Source: Litorimonas cladophorae (GTDB lineage: Bacteria; Pseudomonadota; Alphaproteobacteria; Caulobacterales; Maricaulaceae). Taken from it: a DNA stretch of 64,000 nt. The notes under the pieces were generated by a model. That model was not told where the DNA came from and ran no database searches. It saw nothing but the letters and a program-made list of their open reading frames with translations. The position numbers were made by a program, and so were the translations under genes. Shown here in pieces: positions 26,886 to 36,091 of the stretch. The first letter of the stretch is position 1. Each line of letters starts with the position of its first letter. The stretch is from the NCBI RefSeq assembly GCF_014652455.1, contig NZ_BMYV01000003.1, forward strand, positions 248,001 to 312,000, read 5' to 3'.

Positions 26886-27914
26886 ATGGCCATTCAAGTT
26901 TTAGCGACATCATACGACAAAGTAATTAAAAGTTACGTAGCAACAGGAACATGCACTTATCAGTATGCTCTTGATAATATTTTTCCTTTGATCAACAAAT
27001 TTCCTGCTCAACGAAAACTCCAGAACCAGAAGTTCTACAAACGTTTACGAAGTGACATAGTTGCTGGATGCATAATGCCCGCAATAACGTTGGCAATAGT
27101 AGGTGAAACGACCGAACAACTACTAAACAAAGGTAATTTTGAAACTAGGTTAGTGGACGAAATATCTAACTCCGTTGTTCTTGACGGAATGCAACGATTA
27201 AACACTTTGCATGCAGCAAGTGAAGACGAAGGTTTCGATGCTGATCGGTTACTTTACGTCAACTTCATCCTAGCTCCAGACCAAGATCGACTTTTGTATC
27301 GTATGATTACGCTAAACAATGGTCAAAAACCTATGACCGCGCGTCATCAGATCGAAATTCTTACTCACAGTATATTTGACTTTGACGCATTCGAGAATTT
27401 CGAAGTGCAAACAGAGAAAGAAAGTGAGTTAAAACGTAAAAACAGAGCCTTTAAATTAGCCGATGTTTCTAAGTCCTATACCGCATTTCTGACGAGAAAT
27501 GTTAACAATGAAAACAATAAAATCATAGACCAGAAAATGGATGATATCTTAGTGTCAAGAATCATTGCCGAAGGTGTTGAAGACGATTCTGTGAACTTCG
27601 AAAACGTATTGAATTTAATCGATCGATTTTGTGTATCAGATGCAGCTCTTTCCTGGTTCAAGGTGAATAACAACCTTATAGGATTCACTGCGGCAATAAA
27701 AAATTCATTTGATATTTTATCAGACATGTCAGTCAAAGAATTTGAGGTCGCCATTCAAAACTTTGATAATGCATTTAAGATAATTAAAGTTTCTGCGGTC
27801 AATTTAGGTAAGATGAGACGAAGTTTAGCACATGAGTTTATAAACCATATTGATAGGTTTAAAGACTTTAATCTCGAAGATTTAGAATCGCATTTTATCG
27901 ACTTTACTGCCTAG
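26886..27914 (+). CDS. DGQHR/ParB-fold-like protein (DndB-like), first gene of accessory cassette
   Basis: 342 residues. SVVLDGMQRLNTLHAA (around residues 97-111) matches the DGQHR core, with M replacing the usual Q of DGQHR, and is followed by ITLNNGQKPMTARHQIEIL (141-159), the NxGQK...H pattern seen in DUF262, DndB and ParB/Srx-like proteins. The rest is helical and rich in N, F, I and K. Such proteins are often nucleotide- or DNA-binding parts of defence modules (Dnd, Type IV-like systems). The gene is clearly more AT-rich than its surroundings, which suggests recent transfer. It precedes the HEPN-like gene by 5 bases. Domain assignment is by motif only. Confidence 0.6.
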   Translation: MAIQVLATSYDKVIKSYVATGTCTYQYALDNIFPLINKFPAQRKLQNQKFYKRLRSDIVAGCIMPAITLAIVGETTEQLLNKGNFETRLVDEISNSVVLDGMQRLNTLHAASEDEGFDADRLLYVNFILAPDQDRLLYRMITLNNGQKPMTARHQIEILTHSIFDFDAFENFEVQTEKESELKRKNRAFKLADVSKSYTAFLTRNVNNENNKIIDQKMDDILVSRIIAEGVEDDSVNFENVLNLIDRFCVSDAALSWFKVNNNLIGFTAAIKNSFDILSDMSVKEFEVAIQNFDNAFKIIKVSAVNLGKMRRSLAHEFINHIDRFKDFNLEDLESHFIDFTA

Positions 27915-27919
27915 AAAAC

Positions 27920-28813
27920 ATGAAACAGTTTGAACTTGGAGAACGTTTTAAAAACCAGTCGCATCTGGCGCTGCCCGCTCAGTCTAAGTTTCCCTTATGC
28001 AGAAATTATGAGAGCTGGTCTTTTCTTAAGATAATTTCTGCATCCGCGTCTTACAAACATTACAAAAGCAATCGATTTGTTGCGCAACGTAAAAACTTTC
28101 TTCGGCCGAACCTGTCTGACTTTGGCGGACATTGGCATACTGGGTTCGCGAAGTACCTATCTGAAGACGCGCCCTTCGAAGACATCTTCGAGCAATATGA
28201 AAATAGAGGTACTTTAGAAAACGCTTTTTATAAATCTTTAAACGTTGAATTATTAAATTTTCTAAGATTCCAAAACCTAGGGCACCATACCTCAGCATTC
28301 ATCCATTTATACCGTATGCTTGAACATTCTGCTTATGCAGCTCCCATGTTGTTCGTTTTGTCGGAGCGTTCATTTGTTAAATCATACAACGAACTATCGA
28401 GATGGTTCACGGCTGAAAAACAGAGGTCAGAGTTAGCGTTTTTCAAAAAATTCGTAGAAAGCGTTTTCGACTCTAGCATGATGCTGACGGAACTCGAATT
28501 CAGTTTGTTAGCACCAACTGACGAGATACGAGAAAAGCACTATAAGACACTAAAAAGAATGGCGGGAGGGAAGTCATATAACTTTACAGAAATTGTCCTA
28601 AATGAAAATTTCTCTGTCCCGTTCAGTGAAGTAAGTAGCTTTATTATCACCATCAGAAATAGGTTTTTTCACTACGGCATTACCAATAATGGAAATATTT
28701 CTTCTGATGACTTAATGGACAGTGACGATTTTTTTTATTCATTAAACGATATGCTAATGCACTGGTTATCAACTTTGTTAGTGAGTTTGGCACAGCGCTC
28801 AATTTCTACATAA
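27920..28813 (+). CDS. Putative HEPN-like effector, second gene of accessory cassette
   Basis: 297 residues, no named family. The C-terminal third contains FIITIRNRFFHYGIT (about residues 240-255), an R-N-X3-H arrangement (R246, N247, H251) that matches the R-X4-6-H catalytic motif of HEPN RNases, where the residue after R is typically polar. A helical bundle around it (ALNVELLNFLRFQN; AFIHLYRMLEHSAY) is consistent with that fold. HEPN proteins are common toxin or abortive-infection effectors, and several HEPN families sit next to DUF262/DGQHR-type genes. AT-rich, same strand, 5-base gap: one transcript with the previous gene. The last gene ends 15 bp before convergent ispG. Confidence 0.5.
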   Translation: MKQFELGERFKNQSHLALPAQSKFPLCRNYESWSFLKIISASASYKHYKSNRFVAQRKNFLRPNLSDFGGHWHTGFAKYLSEDAPFEDIFEQYENRGTLENAFYKSLNVELLNFLRFQNLGHHTSAFIHLYRMLEHSAYAAPMLFVLSERSFVKSYNELSRWFTAEKQRSELAFFKKFVESVFDSSMMLTELEFSLLAPTDEIREKHYKTLKRMAGGKSYNFTEIVLNENFSVPFSEVSSFIITIRNRFFHYGITNNGNISSDDLMDSDDFFYSLNDMLMHWLSTLLVSLAQRSIST

Positions 28814-28828
28814 ATATACTCACTCTTA

Positions 28829-29947
28829 TTAGTCGACCAACGCCGCCGCCCGTTCTTCAACCGCCGCGACAATCTCATCGACCATCACGTCATTATCGGT
28901 CTTCCCCGTCTTTTTCCCCGCGTGATACATCATGCCATATCCCGCACTGCCGCCTGTGAAGCCGATGTCGGTGAACATGGCTTCGCCGGGGCCGTTGACG
29001 ACGCAGCCGATGATGGAGAGCGTGATTGGGGCGGAGATATGGGCGAGCCGTTCTTCCAGCGTTTGAACCGTTTTGATGACGTCAAAGCCTTGGCGGGCGC
29101 AGCTGGGGCAGGAAATGATATTCACACCGCGCGTGCGCAGGCCGAGGGATTTCAGCATATCAAAGCCGACTTTGATTTCCTCCACCGGATCCGCCGAGAG
29201 CGACACACGAATTGTATCGCCAATCCCCGCCCAGAGCAGATTGCCCATCCCGATTGAGGATTTCACCGTGCCAATGCGCAAACCGCCTGCCTCTGTGATG
29301 CCCAAATGCAGCGGCGCGTCCGTGGCATCGGCGAGTTGGTGATAGGCCGCGACGGTCATAAAGACGTCAGAGGCTTTGACCGAGATTTTGTAATCATGGA
29401 AGCCTTCGTCATCGAGCATGCGGGCGTGCATTAGCGCGCTTTCCACCATGGCGTCGGGGCAAGGCTCTCCGTATTTTTCCAGCAGGTCGCGTTCGAGTGA
29501 GCCACCATTGACGCCGATACGGATGGAGCATCCATTGGCGCGGGCGGCGGCGACGACTTCTTTCACGCGATGTTGCCCGCCAATATTGCCGGGGTTGATG
29601 CGCAGGCAGGCCGCGCCTTGGTCGGCGGCTTCGATCCCGCGTTTATAATGGAAATGAATATCGGCGACGAGCGGCGTTTGCACTTGGTCGACAATGGCGC
29701 GCAGGGCGGCGGAGCTTTCTGGGTCGGGGACGGAAACGCGGACAATATCTGCGCCAGCCTCTTGCAGGGCGAGGACTTGGGCGACGGTGGCGTCAATGTC
29801 ATGGGTCAGCGTGTTCGTCATGGACTGCACAGCAATGGGCGCGTCGCCGCCGACTTCGACGGAGCCGACTTTGATCTTGCGGGACTTGCGCCGCTCAATC
29901 GTGCGCCAAGGGCGAATGGAGTTAATGTCTGTGGGTGTGCCGCTCAT
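28829..29947 (-). CDS. ispG: (E)-4-hydroxy-3-methylbut-2-enyl-diphosphate synthase
   Basis: 372 residues of normal length. Motifs: [45 protein letters not shown], and the 4Fe-4S ligands [10 protein letters not shown] and [12 protein letters not shown] in the C-terminal domain. It reduces methylerythritol cyclodiphosphate to HMBPP, the penultimate step of isoprenoid (MEP) biosynthesis, using flavodoxin/ferredoxin electrons. It lies directly after the rodZ-like gene, a common pairing in this class. Confidence 0.95.
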   Translation of the reverse strand: MSGTPTDINSIRPWRTIERRKSRKIKVGSVEVGGDAPIAVQSMTNTLTHDIDATVAQVLALQEAGADIVRVSVPDPESSAALRAIVDQVQTPLVADIHFHYKRGIEAADQGAACLRINPGNIGGQHRVKEVVAAARANGCSIRIGVNGGSLERDLLEKYGEPCPDAMVESALMHARMLDDEGFHDYKISVKASDVFMTVAAYHQLADATDAPLHLGITEAGGLRIGTVKSSIGMGNLLWAGIGDTIRVSLSADPVEEIKVGFDMLKSLGLRTRGVNIISCPSCARQGFDVIKTVQTLEERLAHISAPITLSIIGCVVNGPGEAMFTDIGFTGGSAGYGMMYHAGKKTGKTDNDVMVDEIVAAVEERAAALVD

Positions 29948-30023
29948 GCGCTGGCTATAGCGCGGCGGTGTGGCGGGTCAAAGGCTTGATTGCGCCTGAA
30001 ATGCGGTGAAGCTTTGCGCGAGA

Positions 30024-30752
30024 TTATTGATTGAGCGACAGGGTCAGGCCGTCAATCGGCTCGCCCACTTCACCCAAGGGACCGACAAGACGCGCGCCGT
30101 GGTAAAGCTCGACCGCGCCTGCATCACGAACCGACACGCGGTAGCCGCCATTGGTCGGGCCTTGCCAGGTTTCGCCCGTAACGAAAATGCGGCTGATGAG
30201 GGTCGTGCCGCTCGCGTCGGTGACTTTGACCCAGCTGGGCGCGGTGGTGCGCAAAGTGAACAAATCGTCGCTGAGGATGGGTGCGGCGGGCGCTAGCTCT
30301 GCGAGGTTGGGCTGGGCCGTGAGCGGTGTCGTCGCTGGCGCGGCAATGGCTTCGGACTGCGTGCCGTACCAAAGGCCGACCATCAGCGCGACAGAGGCGA
30401 CACTCACCGCCGAGAGAAACCCGCGCGGCAGGCGCAACTGGCGACGTAAAATGACATGCGGCGCATCGCGCAGTGGGACTTTGGTCAGGGCGATGTCGGC
30501 TTTATATTCCTTGACCGCGACATTGCCGTCCATGCCCAGCGCTTTGGCATAGGTCCGTACAAAGCCCAGCGAATAGCCAATGGCGGGCAGCGCCGTTTCG
30601 TCCAAGCTCTCTATGGCTTCGATATAATCAATGCGCAGGTTCGTCGCCGCCGACACATCCGAAATTGACAGGCCGAAACGCTCGCGCCGCAAACGCAGGC
30701 GCGTTCCAAAGTGATCTGCCGATCCAGGTGTCGAATTGAGCGTATGGGGCAT
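30024..30752 (-). CDS. RodZ-like protein: HTH domain, membrane helix, DUF4115
   Basis: 242 residues. The N-terminal Cro/Xre-type helix-turn-helix (FGTRLRLRRERFGLSISDVS, ATNLRIDYIEAIE), then a basic juxtamembrane stretch, one transmembrane helix (LSAVSVASVALMVGLWYG) and a periplasmic beta-rich DUF4115 domain (SWVKVTDASGTTLISRIFVTGETWQ) ending GEPIDGLTLSLNQ. RodZ links MreB to the cell-shape machinery. The start is the ATG at 30752; a TTG three codons upstream is possible. Upstream of ispG by 76 bp on the same strand. Confidence 0.82.
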   Translation of the reverse strand: MPHTLNSTPGSADHFGTRLRLRRERFGLSISDVSAATNLRIDYIEAIESLDETALPAIGYSLGFVRTYAKALGMDGNVAVKEYKADIALTKVPLRDAPHVILRRQLRLPRGFLSAVSVASVALMVGLWYGTQSEAIAAPATTPLTAQPNLAELAPAAPILSDDLFTLRTTAPSWVKVTDASGTTLISRIFVTGETWQGPTNGGYRVSVRDAGAVELYHGARLVGPLGEVGEPIDGLTLSLNQ

Positions 30753-30869
30753 TCTGGCCAATGGTATAGGGCGGGGGACTTACAGGAGTGTTAACGAATT
30801 GGACATTATGCGTCGAGTCAAAAAGAGACAGGTCCAAAATCTGTTTGCAGGTGGGACAATATATGGCGA

Positions 30870-30887
30870 CCCTGTCACGTGACAGGG
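30870..30887. promoter_or_regulatory. 18-bp perfect palindrome between the rodZ-like gene and dsbB
   Basis: CCCTGTCACGTGACAGGG reads the same on both strands. It lies in the divergent spacer 27 bp before the dsbB ATG and 118 bp from the rodZ-like start. The size and symmetry fit the site of a dimeric regulator (half-site TGTCAC). No regulator can be named from sequence. Confidence 0.5.
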
Positions 30888-30913
30888 CGCGTGCGCATGA
30901 TTATAGGGCGCCT

Positions 30914-31423
30914 ATGATTGGTTCTTGGCTGAAAACTTTGCACGCTCACCGCGCTGCGCCGCTGGTCGCCCTGCTCGTTTCGGGCGGGTTATTGGTGGGC
31001 GCTTGGATTTTCCAATATGGCTTCGGCTATGTCCCCTGCCAAATGTGTTATTGGCAGCGTCACGCGCATAAGGTCGTCTTGGGCTTGGCCGCGCTTTGGG
31101 TCGTGCTGCGGGCCTTGGGCGTCAAATCTGGTGAACTGTTGAAATGGGCGGTGGTGGTGGCGCTGCTGGTAAGCTTTGGAATTGCGGCTTGGCATATGGG
31201 CGTTGAATATGGCTGGCTGGAAGCGCCGAAATCCTGCGTGGCGGGCAATCTGGGGACGCTGGCGGTGGATCAGTCTGATCCGCTGGCTTTCCTCGACAAC
31301 AACATTCGCCCGCCTGCCTGTTCCGAAGCCGTTTGGCATTTCCTCGGCCTGTCGATGGCGGGCTGGAACGCCCTGATCTCCTTGATCTCGGCGCTGTGGA
31401 TCGCCACATCCAAGGTGAAATGA
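30914..31423 (+). CDS. dsbB: Disulfide bond formation protein B
   Basis: 169 residues with four membrane helices. The first periplasmic loop has CQMC (in GYVPCQMCYWQRHAHK, typical of DsbB) and the second has the paired cysteines of SCVAG...PPACSE. DsbB reoxidises DsbA and passes electrons to ubiquinone. The ATG at 30914 starts MIGSWLKTLHAHR; longer readings cross the palindrome and lack a family match. The stop overlaps the start of coq7 (ATGATG), so the pair is translationally coupled: both use or make ubiquinone. Confidence 0.9.
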   Translation: MIGSWLKTLHAHRAAPLVALLVSGGLLVGAWIFQYGFGYVPCQMCYWQRHAHKVVLGLAALWVVLRALGVKSGELLKWAVVVALLVSFGIAAWHMGVEYGWLEAPKSCVAGNLGTLAVDQSDPLAFLDNNIRPPACSEAVWHFLGLSMAGWNALISLISALWIATSKVK

Positions 31424-31971
31424 TGACCCAAAAACCGCAAACAAAGAAAACGAACCCGAGGATTGCAGAAATGCTCCGCGTCGACCATGCGGGCGAATAT
31501 GGCGCTGTCGCGATTTATCGTGGCCAACAAGCCGTCTTCCGTCGCCAACGCGCCACGCAACCTATGGCCGCGCAACTCGCCGAAATGGAAGCCGAAGAGC
31601 AAAAGCATCTAGACGCCTTTGATAAGCTGCTGATCGAACGCAATGTTCGCCCGACGGCCATGACGCCGATCTGGAACGTCGCGGGCTATGGCCTCGGCGT
31701 TGTCACGGCGCTGATGGGCGAAAAAGCGGCCCATGCTTGCACGGAAGCTGTGGAAACCGTGATCGAGGAGCATTACGCTGAACAGGCGGAAGCCTGCGCG
31801 ACCGAAGACCCCGAACTCGCCGCGACTTTTCTCGAATTCCGAGAAGATGAATTGCACCACCGCGACACCGCCATTGCGGGCGGATCACAAGACGCCCCCG
31901 CCTACCGCACCCTCAGCGCAGTGATCGAAGCCGGTTGCCGTGTCGCGATTGCAGTGACAGCGAAGATTTAA
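31420..31971 (+). CDS. coq7: Coq7-type demethoxyubiquinone hydroxylase
   Basis: 183 residues with the di-iron carboxylate ligands: LRVDHAGEYGAVAIYRGQ, EAEEQKHLDAFDKL (EXXH), and the second half ETVIEEHYAEQAE...FREDELHHRDTAI (EXXH). Family GEYGA motif is intact. It hydroxylates demethoxyubiquinone in ubiquinone synthesis at the inner membrane. The ATG at 31420 overlaps the dsbB stop; a second ATG at 31423 is equally possible. Confidence 0.9.
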   Translation: MMTQKPQTKKTNPRIAEMLRVDHAGEYGAVAIYRGQQAVFRRQRATQPMAAQLAEMEAEEQKHLDAFDKLLIERNVRPTAMTPIWNVAGYGLGVVTALMGEKAAHACTEAVETVIEEHYAEQAEACATEDPELAATFLEFREDELHHRDTAIAGGSQDAPAYRTLSAVIEAGCRVAIAVTAKI

Positions 31972-31972
31972 T

Positions 31973-32773
31973 TTACGGGACGATAAAGCCGATCGAGTCC
32001 AATGGCGCACCTAGACGCTCCAATTTAAACGCGCTTTCTGTTCGCTTGAAATTTGGACCAAAATAACCGCGACAGATTTCGTATGGGTGATAGCAATAGC
32101 CGAGCTTTTCAGCGTCATAATATTTCAACCCTAGATCATAGCCTGGCATTGCCGCCCGTATGATCGGCATATGTTCTTGTTCGAAATAAGCTTCCTGCTG
32201 CTCAAAAATGAACCGAAGAATTGTATGGTCTATGTTCATACCACCCTCCAATGTGGAGCGGTCCATGACGTCTAACTTTTGATGCAGAGACGACGCAGTA
32301 GCAGCCTCATCAATAAAAATTCTAAGCGCACGGTCAGTTTCTGGGAAATCACGCAGAGAATAGGAAACGCCTTTAATGTGCGGCATGTGCGTCTCAATCG
32401 CGTCATTAAATCGACCTAGGTCAGACCATATATTTTTCAAATCGCCCTCACAGACATCTTCTTTATTCGGATCAAATCCGGTGTTTTCACCAATCCAGAA
32501 CCGTAAGACTTGCCTTTCACGCCATCGATCATGAAACGACTGCGCCGATAGCATTTGAGGGCAATTTAAGGGCTCACCTGTCCCGATAATTTTTGGCGTT
32601 TTATGTGACGTCACCCAGCTGGCATCGACGACGTTAGGTGTCGGGTCCACGACTTCAATTGCGGGAACCTCCGACAACACATCACTCGAGGTTTCGGTTT
32701 CAACCTTACATCCAACCGCCCCGAACAAGAGAAGGCCGAACCAAACTGCAGTGGATGTCATCCGCATATTCAT
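31973..32773 (-). CDS. Putative lipoprotein, unknown function
   Basis: 266 residues. MTSTAVWFGLLLFGAVGCKVE is a lipoprotein signal with lipobox GAVGC. The mature domain (~240 residues) is charged with blocks QVLRFWIGENTGFDPNKEDVCEG.., LRDFPETDRALRIFIDEA and HPYEICRGYFGPNF; no family recognised. The ATG at 32773 is chosen, with 32767 as alternative. A much longer reading runs antisense to the start of the PhyH gene and is rejected. It converges with coq7 (2 bp) and diverges from PhyH. Confidence 0.55.
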   Translation of the reverse strand: MNMRMTSTAVWFGLLLFGAVGCKVETETSSDVLSEVPAIEVVDPTPNVVDASWVTSHKTPKIIGTGEPLNCPQMLSAQSFHDRWRERQVLRFWIGENTGFDPNKEDVCEGDLKNIWSDLGRFNDAIETHMPHIKGVSYSLRDFPETDRALRIFIDEAATASSLHQKLDVMDRSTLEGGMNIDHTILRFIFEQQEAYFEQEHMPIIRAAMPGYDLGLKYYDAEKLGYCYHPYEICRGYFGPNFKRTESAFKLERLGAPLDSIGFIVP

Positions 32774-32873
32774 GAGGTTTGAGCTTATTGGCGATCGGAC
32801 CATTTGTCGACCCGCAGGCCCAAGTGGTTTGATTTCACCTTGGCGTTTCTGCCTTTGTTGATAAGCTACCGTC

Positions 32874-33728
32874 ATGAGCCCACGCATTGTTACATCTGAA
32901 ACTATTACCTCCGATCTATCTGGGCGATATAAATCAACGGCGGGGTCACAGGCGAATGTTGACCCCGGCAAAGTCGATTCAGCTCTGCAAAAGATTAACC
33001 GCGACGGCTTCATCATTATCGAAAACCTCTTCTCACCCGACGAAATGGACGCCCTCAAAGCCGATGTGGAGCCGCGCTTCAAACATGAGGCAGGGCGCAA
33101 TAATTTCGAAGGATTAGCGACCCAACGCCTCTATACAATGATGGCAGAAACGGACATCGCGAACCCGATGGTGGAACATCCTTTGATCTTGGGTTTGCTG
33201 GACAAAATATTTGAGCCGAATTATTTATTATCGCAGTTACAAGTCATCAACATCCATCCCAATGAAGCCGCGCAGCCGCTGCATTATGACGACGGATTTT
33301 ATCCCTGGCCCAGACCCCGCCGCGCGTTGGGGGCCGCGACAATCATTGCCGTCGATGATTTCACCGAAGACAATGGCGCGACAATCTTAATTCCGAAATC
33401 TCATCTCTGGGGGGATCGCATGCCCACGGCAGACGACAAAGCCACATCTATTAAAGCCGTAATGCCCAAGGGGTCAGTCTTGTTTTTCCTTGGCACGCTC
33501 TGGCATGGCGGTGGCGCGAACCAAAGCAACAGCCCCCGCATGTGTCTGACTGCCCAATATTGCGCGCCCTTTTGCCGAACGCAGGAGAATTTTTCGCTCT
33601 CCGTTCCAAAGACGCGTGTCAAAAAATTTTCGGCAAATATTCAACGCTTACTAGGTTATTCCATTCATCCCCCTTTTATGGGCATGGTCGAAGGCAAACA
33701 TCCGCGGCGCGTGCTGAAAGACCTTTAG
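32874..33728 (+). CDS. Phytanoyl-CoA dioxygenase (PhyH) family protein
   Basis: 284 residues. The non-haem iron/2-oxoglutarate fold is shown by the front helix INRDGFIIIENLFSPDEMDAL, the metal motif HYDDGF (His-X-Asp), the second histidine in LGTLWHGGGANQS, and the 2OG-binding arginine in NSPRMCLTAQYC. It probably hydroxylates a lipid or small molecule; the substrate is not known. It starts at the ATG after the divergent lipoprotein gene; 80 bp separate its stop from the serine-hydrolase gene. Confidence 0.85.
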   Translation: MSPRIVTSETITSDLSGRYKSTAGSQANVDPGKVDSALQKINRDGFIIIENLFSPDEMDALKADVEPRFKHEAGRNNFEGLATQRLYTMMAETDIANPMVEHPLILGLLDKIFEPNYLLSQLQVINIHPNEAAQPLHYDDGFYPWPRPRRALGAATIIAVDDFTEDNGATILIPKSHLWGDRMPTADDKATSIKAVMPKGSVLFFLGTLWHGGGANQSNSPRMCLTAQYCAPFCRTQENFSLSVPKTRVKKFSANIQRLLGYSIHPPFMGMVEGKHPRRVLKDL

Positions 33729-33808
33729 CGCCACTGGAATAATATTTTCCTTTGGCGCAACGCTCGCTCTCCCCTACAGTTTACCAAAAGCCAAAGGGGA
33801 GACAGGCA

Positions 33809-35077
33809 ATGTTACGGAATTTCGGACTCGGCATCATGCTCGGCTTTGGGGCCTTAACGCTCGGGGCCTGCGACGCCCCGCGACAGGTGACTGCGCCACA
33901 AGTCAAATTTGATGCCGCCGTCGTAGATGTCGCCCTATCAGAGTTAGTTTCTGACGGCGCGGTTATGGGAACATCGGCCCTCATCTACCAAAATGGCCAA
34001 GAGGTCTATTTCGGCGCTTTCGGACAAGCCGATGCCGAAGTTGGCCGCCCTTTTCGACGTGACACATTGGCCGCAATCTATTCCATGACCAAGCCCGTCG
34101 CGAGCGTGACATTAATGTCGCTTTATGAGGAAGGCTTGTTCGACCTGGAGGCGCCATTGGCCGATTACCTGCCCGAATATGCCGATGTGAAAGTCTATGC
34201 CGGCCAAAATGAGGATGGCAGCCTCATTCTGGAGCCCCCGACGCGTCCAATTAAAGTCATTGATATTTTTCGCCACACGGCATGTTTCGGATATGGCTGG
34301 GGAGATGATCCAGTTTCAACCGCGATGAATAAGGCCGACATTCTGAACCCGTCCAAACCTCTGTCTCAATTCAGTCAAGAGCTGGCGGCGCTGCCCCTAT
34401 ATTGCCAACCGGGCAGCGAGTGGAAATATAGCGTCTCCGTCGATGTCCAAGCCCGCCTCGCCGAAGTTCTCACCGGACGTGTTTACGAAGACCTCGTGCA
34501 ATCGCGTGTGCTGGATCCGTTGAAGATGACAGAGACCGCCTATTTCGTGCCCCCGAGCGAGAAGCCGCGCCTTGCCGCACATTACACGCCCAACAAGATG
34601 GGAGGGCTCACGCGTATCCCTGATCGTGAGATTTATAGCTTCTACGACGAGAAGCCCGTCCAAATTGGCGGGGGTTCGGGTCTAATTTCGACGCTGGATA
34701 ATTACATGCGCTTTGCCTTGATGCTGCAAAATGAGGGCAGCTTTGACGGCGTTCAAATCCTGAAGCCCGAAACCATTGCGTTGATGACAAAAGACCATTT
34801 GTCTCCCGACATCACAGAGCGGTCCTTTTTGCCGTTCAAGGGCCAGATGGGATTCGGCCTAAATTTCGCCGTACGCACAGCCCCACCCGTGGACGCGAAA
34901 GAACCTTTTGGCGTGACGGGCGAGTTTTTCTGGGACGGCGCAGCCAGCACGCTGTTCTGGGTCGATCCAAAAAATGATTTAACCGCCGTCTTCTTTATTC
35001 AGGTCCAACCCTTTGACGGCGTCTCCCAAGCCAAATTCCGCCGCGCCGTCTATGATGCTTTGGAGTCAATGCCTTAG
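33809..35077 (+). CDS. Serine hydrolase of the beta-lactamase/esterase (class C-like) family, lipoprotein
   Basis: 422 residues from ATG 33809 (lipoprotein signal ALTLGACDAP). The Ser-X-X-Lys nucleophile motif is IYSMTKPVASVTLM near residue 94; a Tyr-containing second motif is KYSVSVDVQARL (YSN replaced by YSV) and IGGGSGLISTLDNYMRF is the family's KTG-adjacent region. This is the branch of estB-type esterases and putative peptidases rather than a resistance beta-lactamase. It is a lipid-anchored envelope enzyme; the substrate is unknown. GGGGAGACAGG lies just before the start. Confidence 0.82.
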   Translation: MLRNFGLGIMLGFGALTLGACDAPRQVTAPQVKFDAAVVDVALSELVSDGAVMGTSALIYQNGQEVYFGAFGQADAEVGRPFRRDTLAAIYSMTKPVASVTLMSLYEEGLFDLEAPLADYLPEYADVKVYAGQNEDGSLILEPPTRPIKVIDIFRHTACFGYGWGDDPVSTAMNKADILNPSKPLSQFSQELAALPLYCQPGSEWKYSVSVDVQARLAEVLTGRVYEDLVQSRVLDPLKMTETAYFVPPSEKPRLAAHYTPNKMGGLTRIPDREIYSFYDEKPVQIGGGSGLISTLDNYMRFALMLQNEGSFDGVQILKPETIALMTKDHLSPDITERSFLPFKGQMGFGLNFAVRTAPPVDAKEPFGVTGEFFWDGAASTLFWVDPKNDLTAVFFIQVQPFDGVSQAKFRRAVYDALESMP

Positions 35078-35102
35078 AAATGAAAGCAACCAAATACGTT
35101 GC

Positions 35103-36041
35103 TTAAGCTACATGCCTCGCAAAAACATCCGCCATCTTCTTCTGCGCCGCTACCTGCTCCCGCAGCCCGAGGCTCAACACGGGCATGCAGGTTTTGTTGA
35201 CGTCTACGATGTAGATTTTGCCGTCGTGTTTATCGCGCATCACGTCGAGGGCACCGAAATCTAGACCCATTTTTTCGCAGAACGCGTGAATTAAATCGAT
35301 CTCCTCACCCGAGAAAACTGCCTCCGCAGATTTGATATCGACATTGAGGTAATGCGTGCCGAAGCGATCATCCACCGGTTTGTACTTGTGATAGACGAGC
35401 GCGATTTCACCGAGGACATAGGCGACGCGCAAATCCTCTGACGTGGTGCCGTCGAATGTACTGTCGATGAGGCGTTGATAGGTTTGGTCGGCTCTGACCT
35501 CTGAGCTAGCAATGGGAAAATCCATTTCTATGCCATCATGGGTGCCATTGCTGTTGGATTTGCGAATGCCACGCCCCACATAGATTGTCGGGTCGATGCG
35601 TAGGTTGTAACCAAAGACAGATTCAAAAACTTCGGCCACATGATCTTTGGAAATATCATCAATGCGGTGATTGATCAGGCGTGTGTCTGAGCCGTCCGCG
35701 AAGTTTTTATCATATTCCGAGAAAGTTTTGTCCTCGAAAATAAAGGTATAATCGGCGGTTGAAACATCGTCGGTAAATTTAAATCCCGCTAGCTGCGTAA
35801 CGTACCAGATATTATACCATGGCCCCGGCGTTTGCGGATGGAAGGCTAACGTGCCTTTAGCCTTGGGACGGGTGAAGACATGTTTGAGCTGTCGGGCTTT
35901 GAAATAGCCATAGAGTTTCAGGACTGCCCACGCGCTTTTTCGGAAGGGCTTGTCAATCGCAATGACCGCCCCCGTCGAGGCGATATGCAGGTGGCCGTTT
36001 TCGAAACGTATCCCGCGAAAATAGTCTGCAAACCGAGTCAT
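35103..36041 (-). CDS. ATP-grasp fold protein, unknown substrate
   Basis: 312 residues from ATG 36041. The C-terminal third (CEKMGLDFGALDVMRD... IYIVDVNKTC) matches the catalytic strand and Mg-binding Asn-containing loop of ATP-grasp ligases, and the middle IVYHKYKPVD segment fits nucleotide binding. The N-terminal ~150 residues (FHPQTPGPWYNIWYVTQL..., YVGRGIRKSNSNGTHDGIEM) look like a preceding substrate domain. Possible roles include peptide or sugar modification; I cannot name it. A TTG at 36071 would add 10 residues. It converges with the serine-hydrolase gene and is downstream of the symporter. Confidence 0.6.
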   Translation of the reverse strand: MTRFADYFRGIRFENGHLHIASTGAVIAIDKPFRKSAWAVLKLYGYFKARQLKHVFTRPKAKGTLAFHPQTPGPWYNIWYVTQLAGFKFTDDVSTADYTFIFEDKTFSEYDKNFADGSDTRLINHRIDDISKDHVAEVFESVFGYNLRIDPTIYVGRGIRKSNSNGTHDGIEMDFPIASSEVRADQTYQRLIDSTFDGTTSEDLRVAYVLGEIALVYHKYKPVDDRFGTHYLNVDIKSAEAVFSGEEIDLIHAFCEKMGLDFGALDVMRDKHDGKIYIVDVNKTCMPVLSLGLREQVAAQKKMADVFARHVA

Positions 36042-36091
36042 AGGATTCGCGTCTAAATCAATCCCGAACAAATCCGAACATCAATTTAGCG

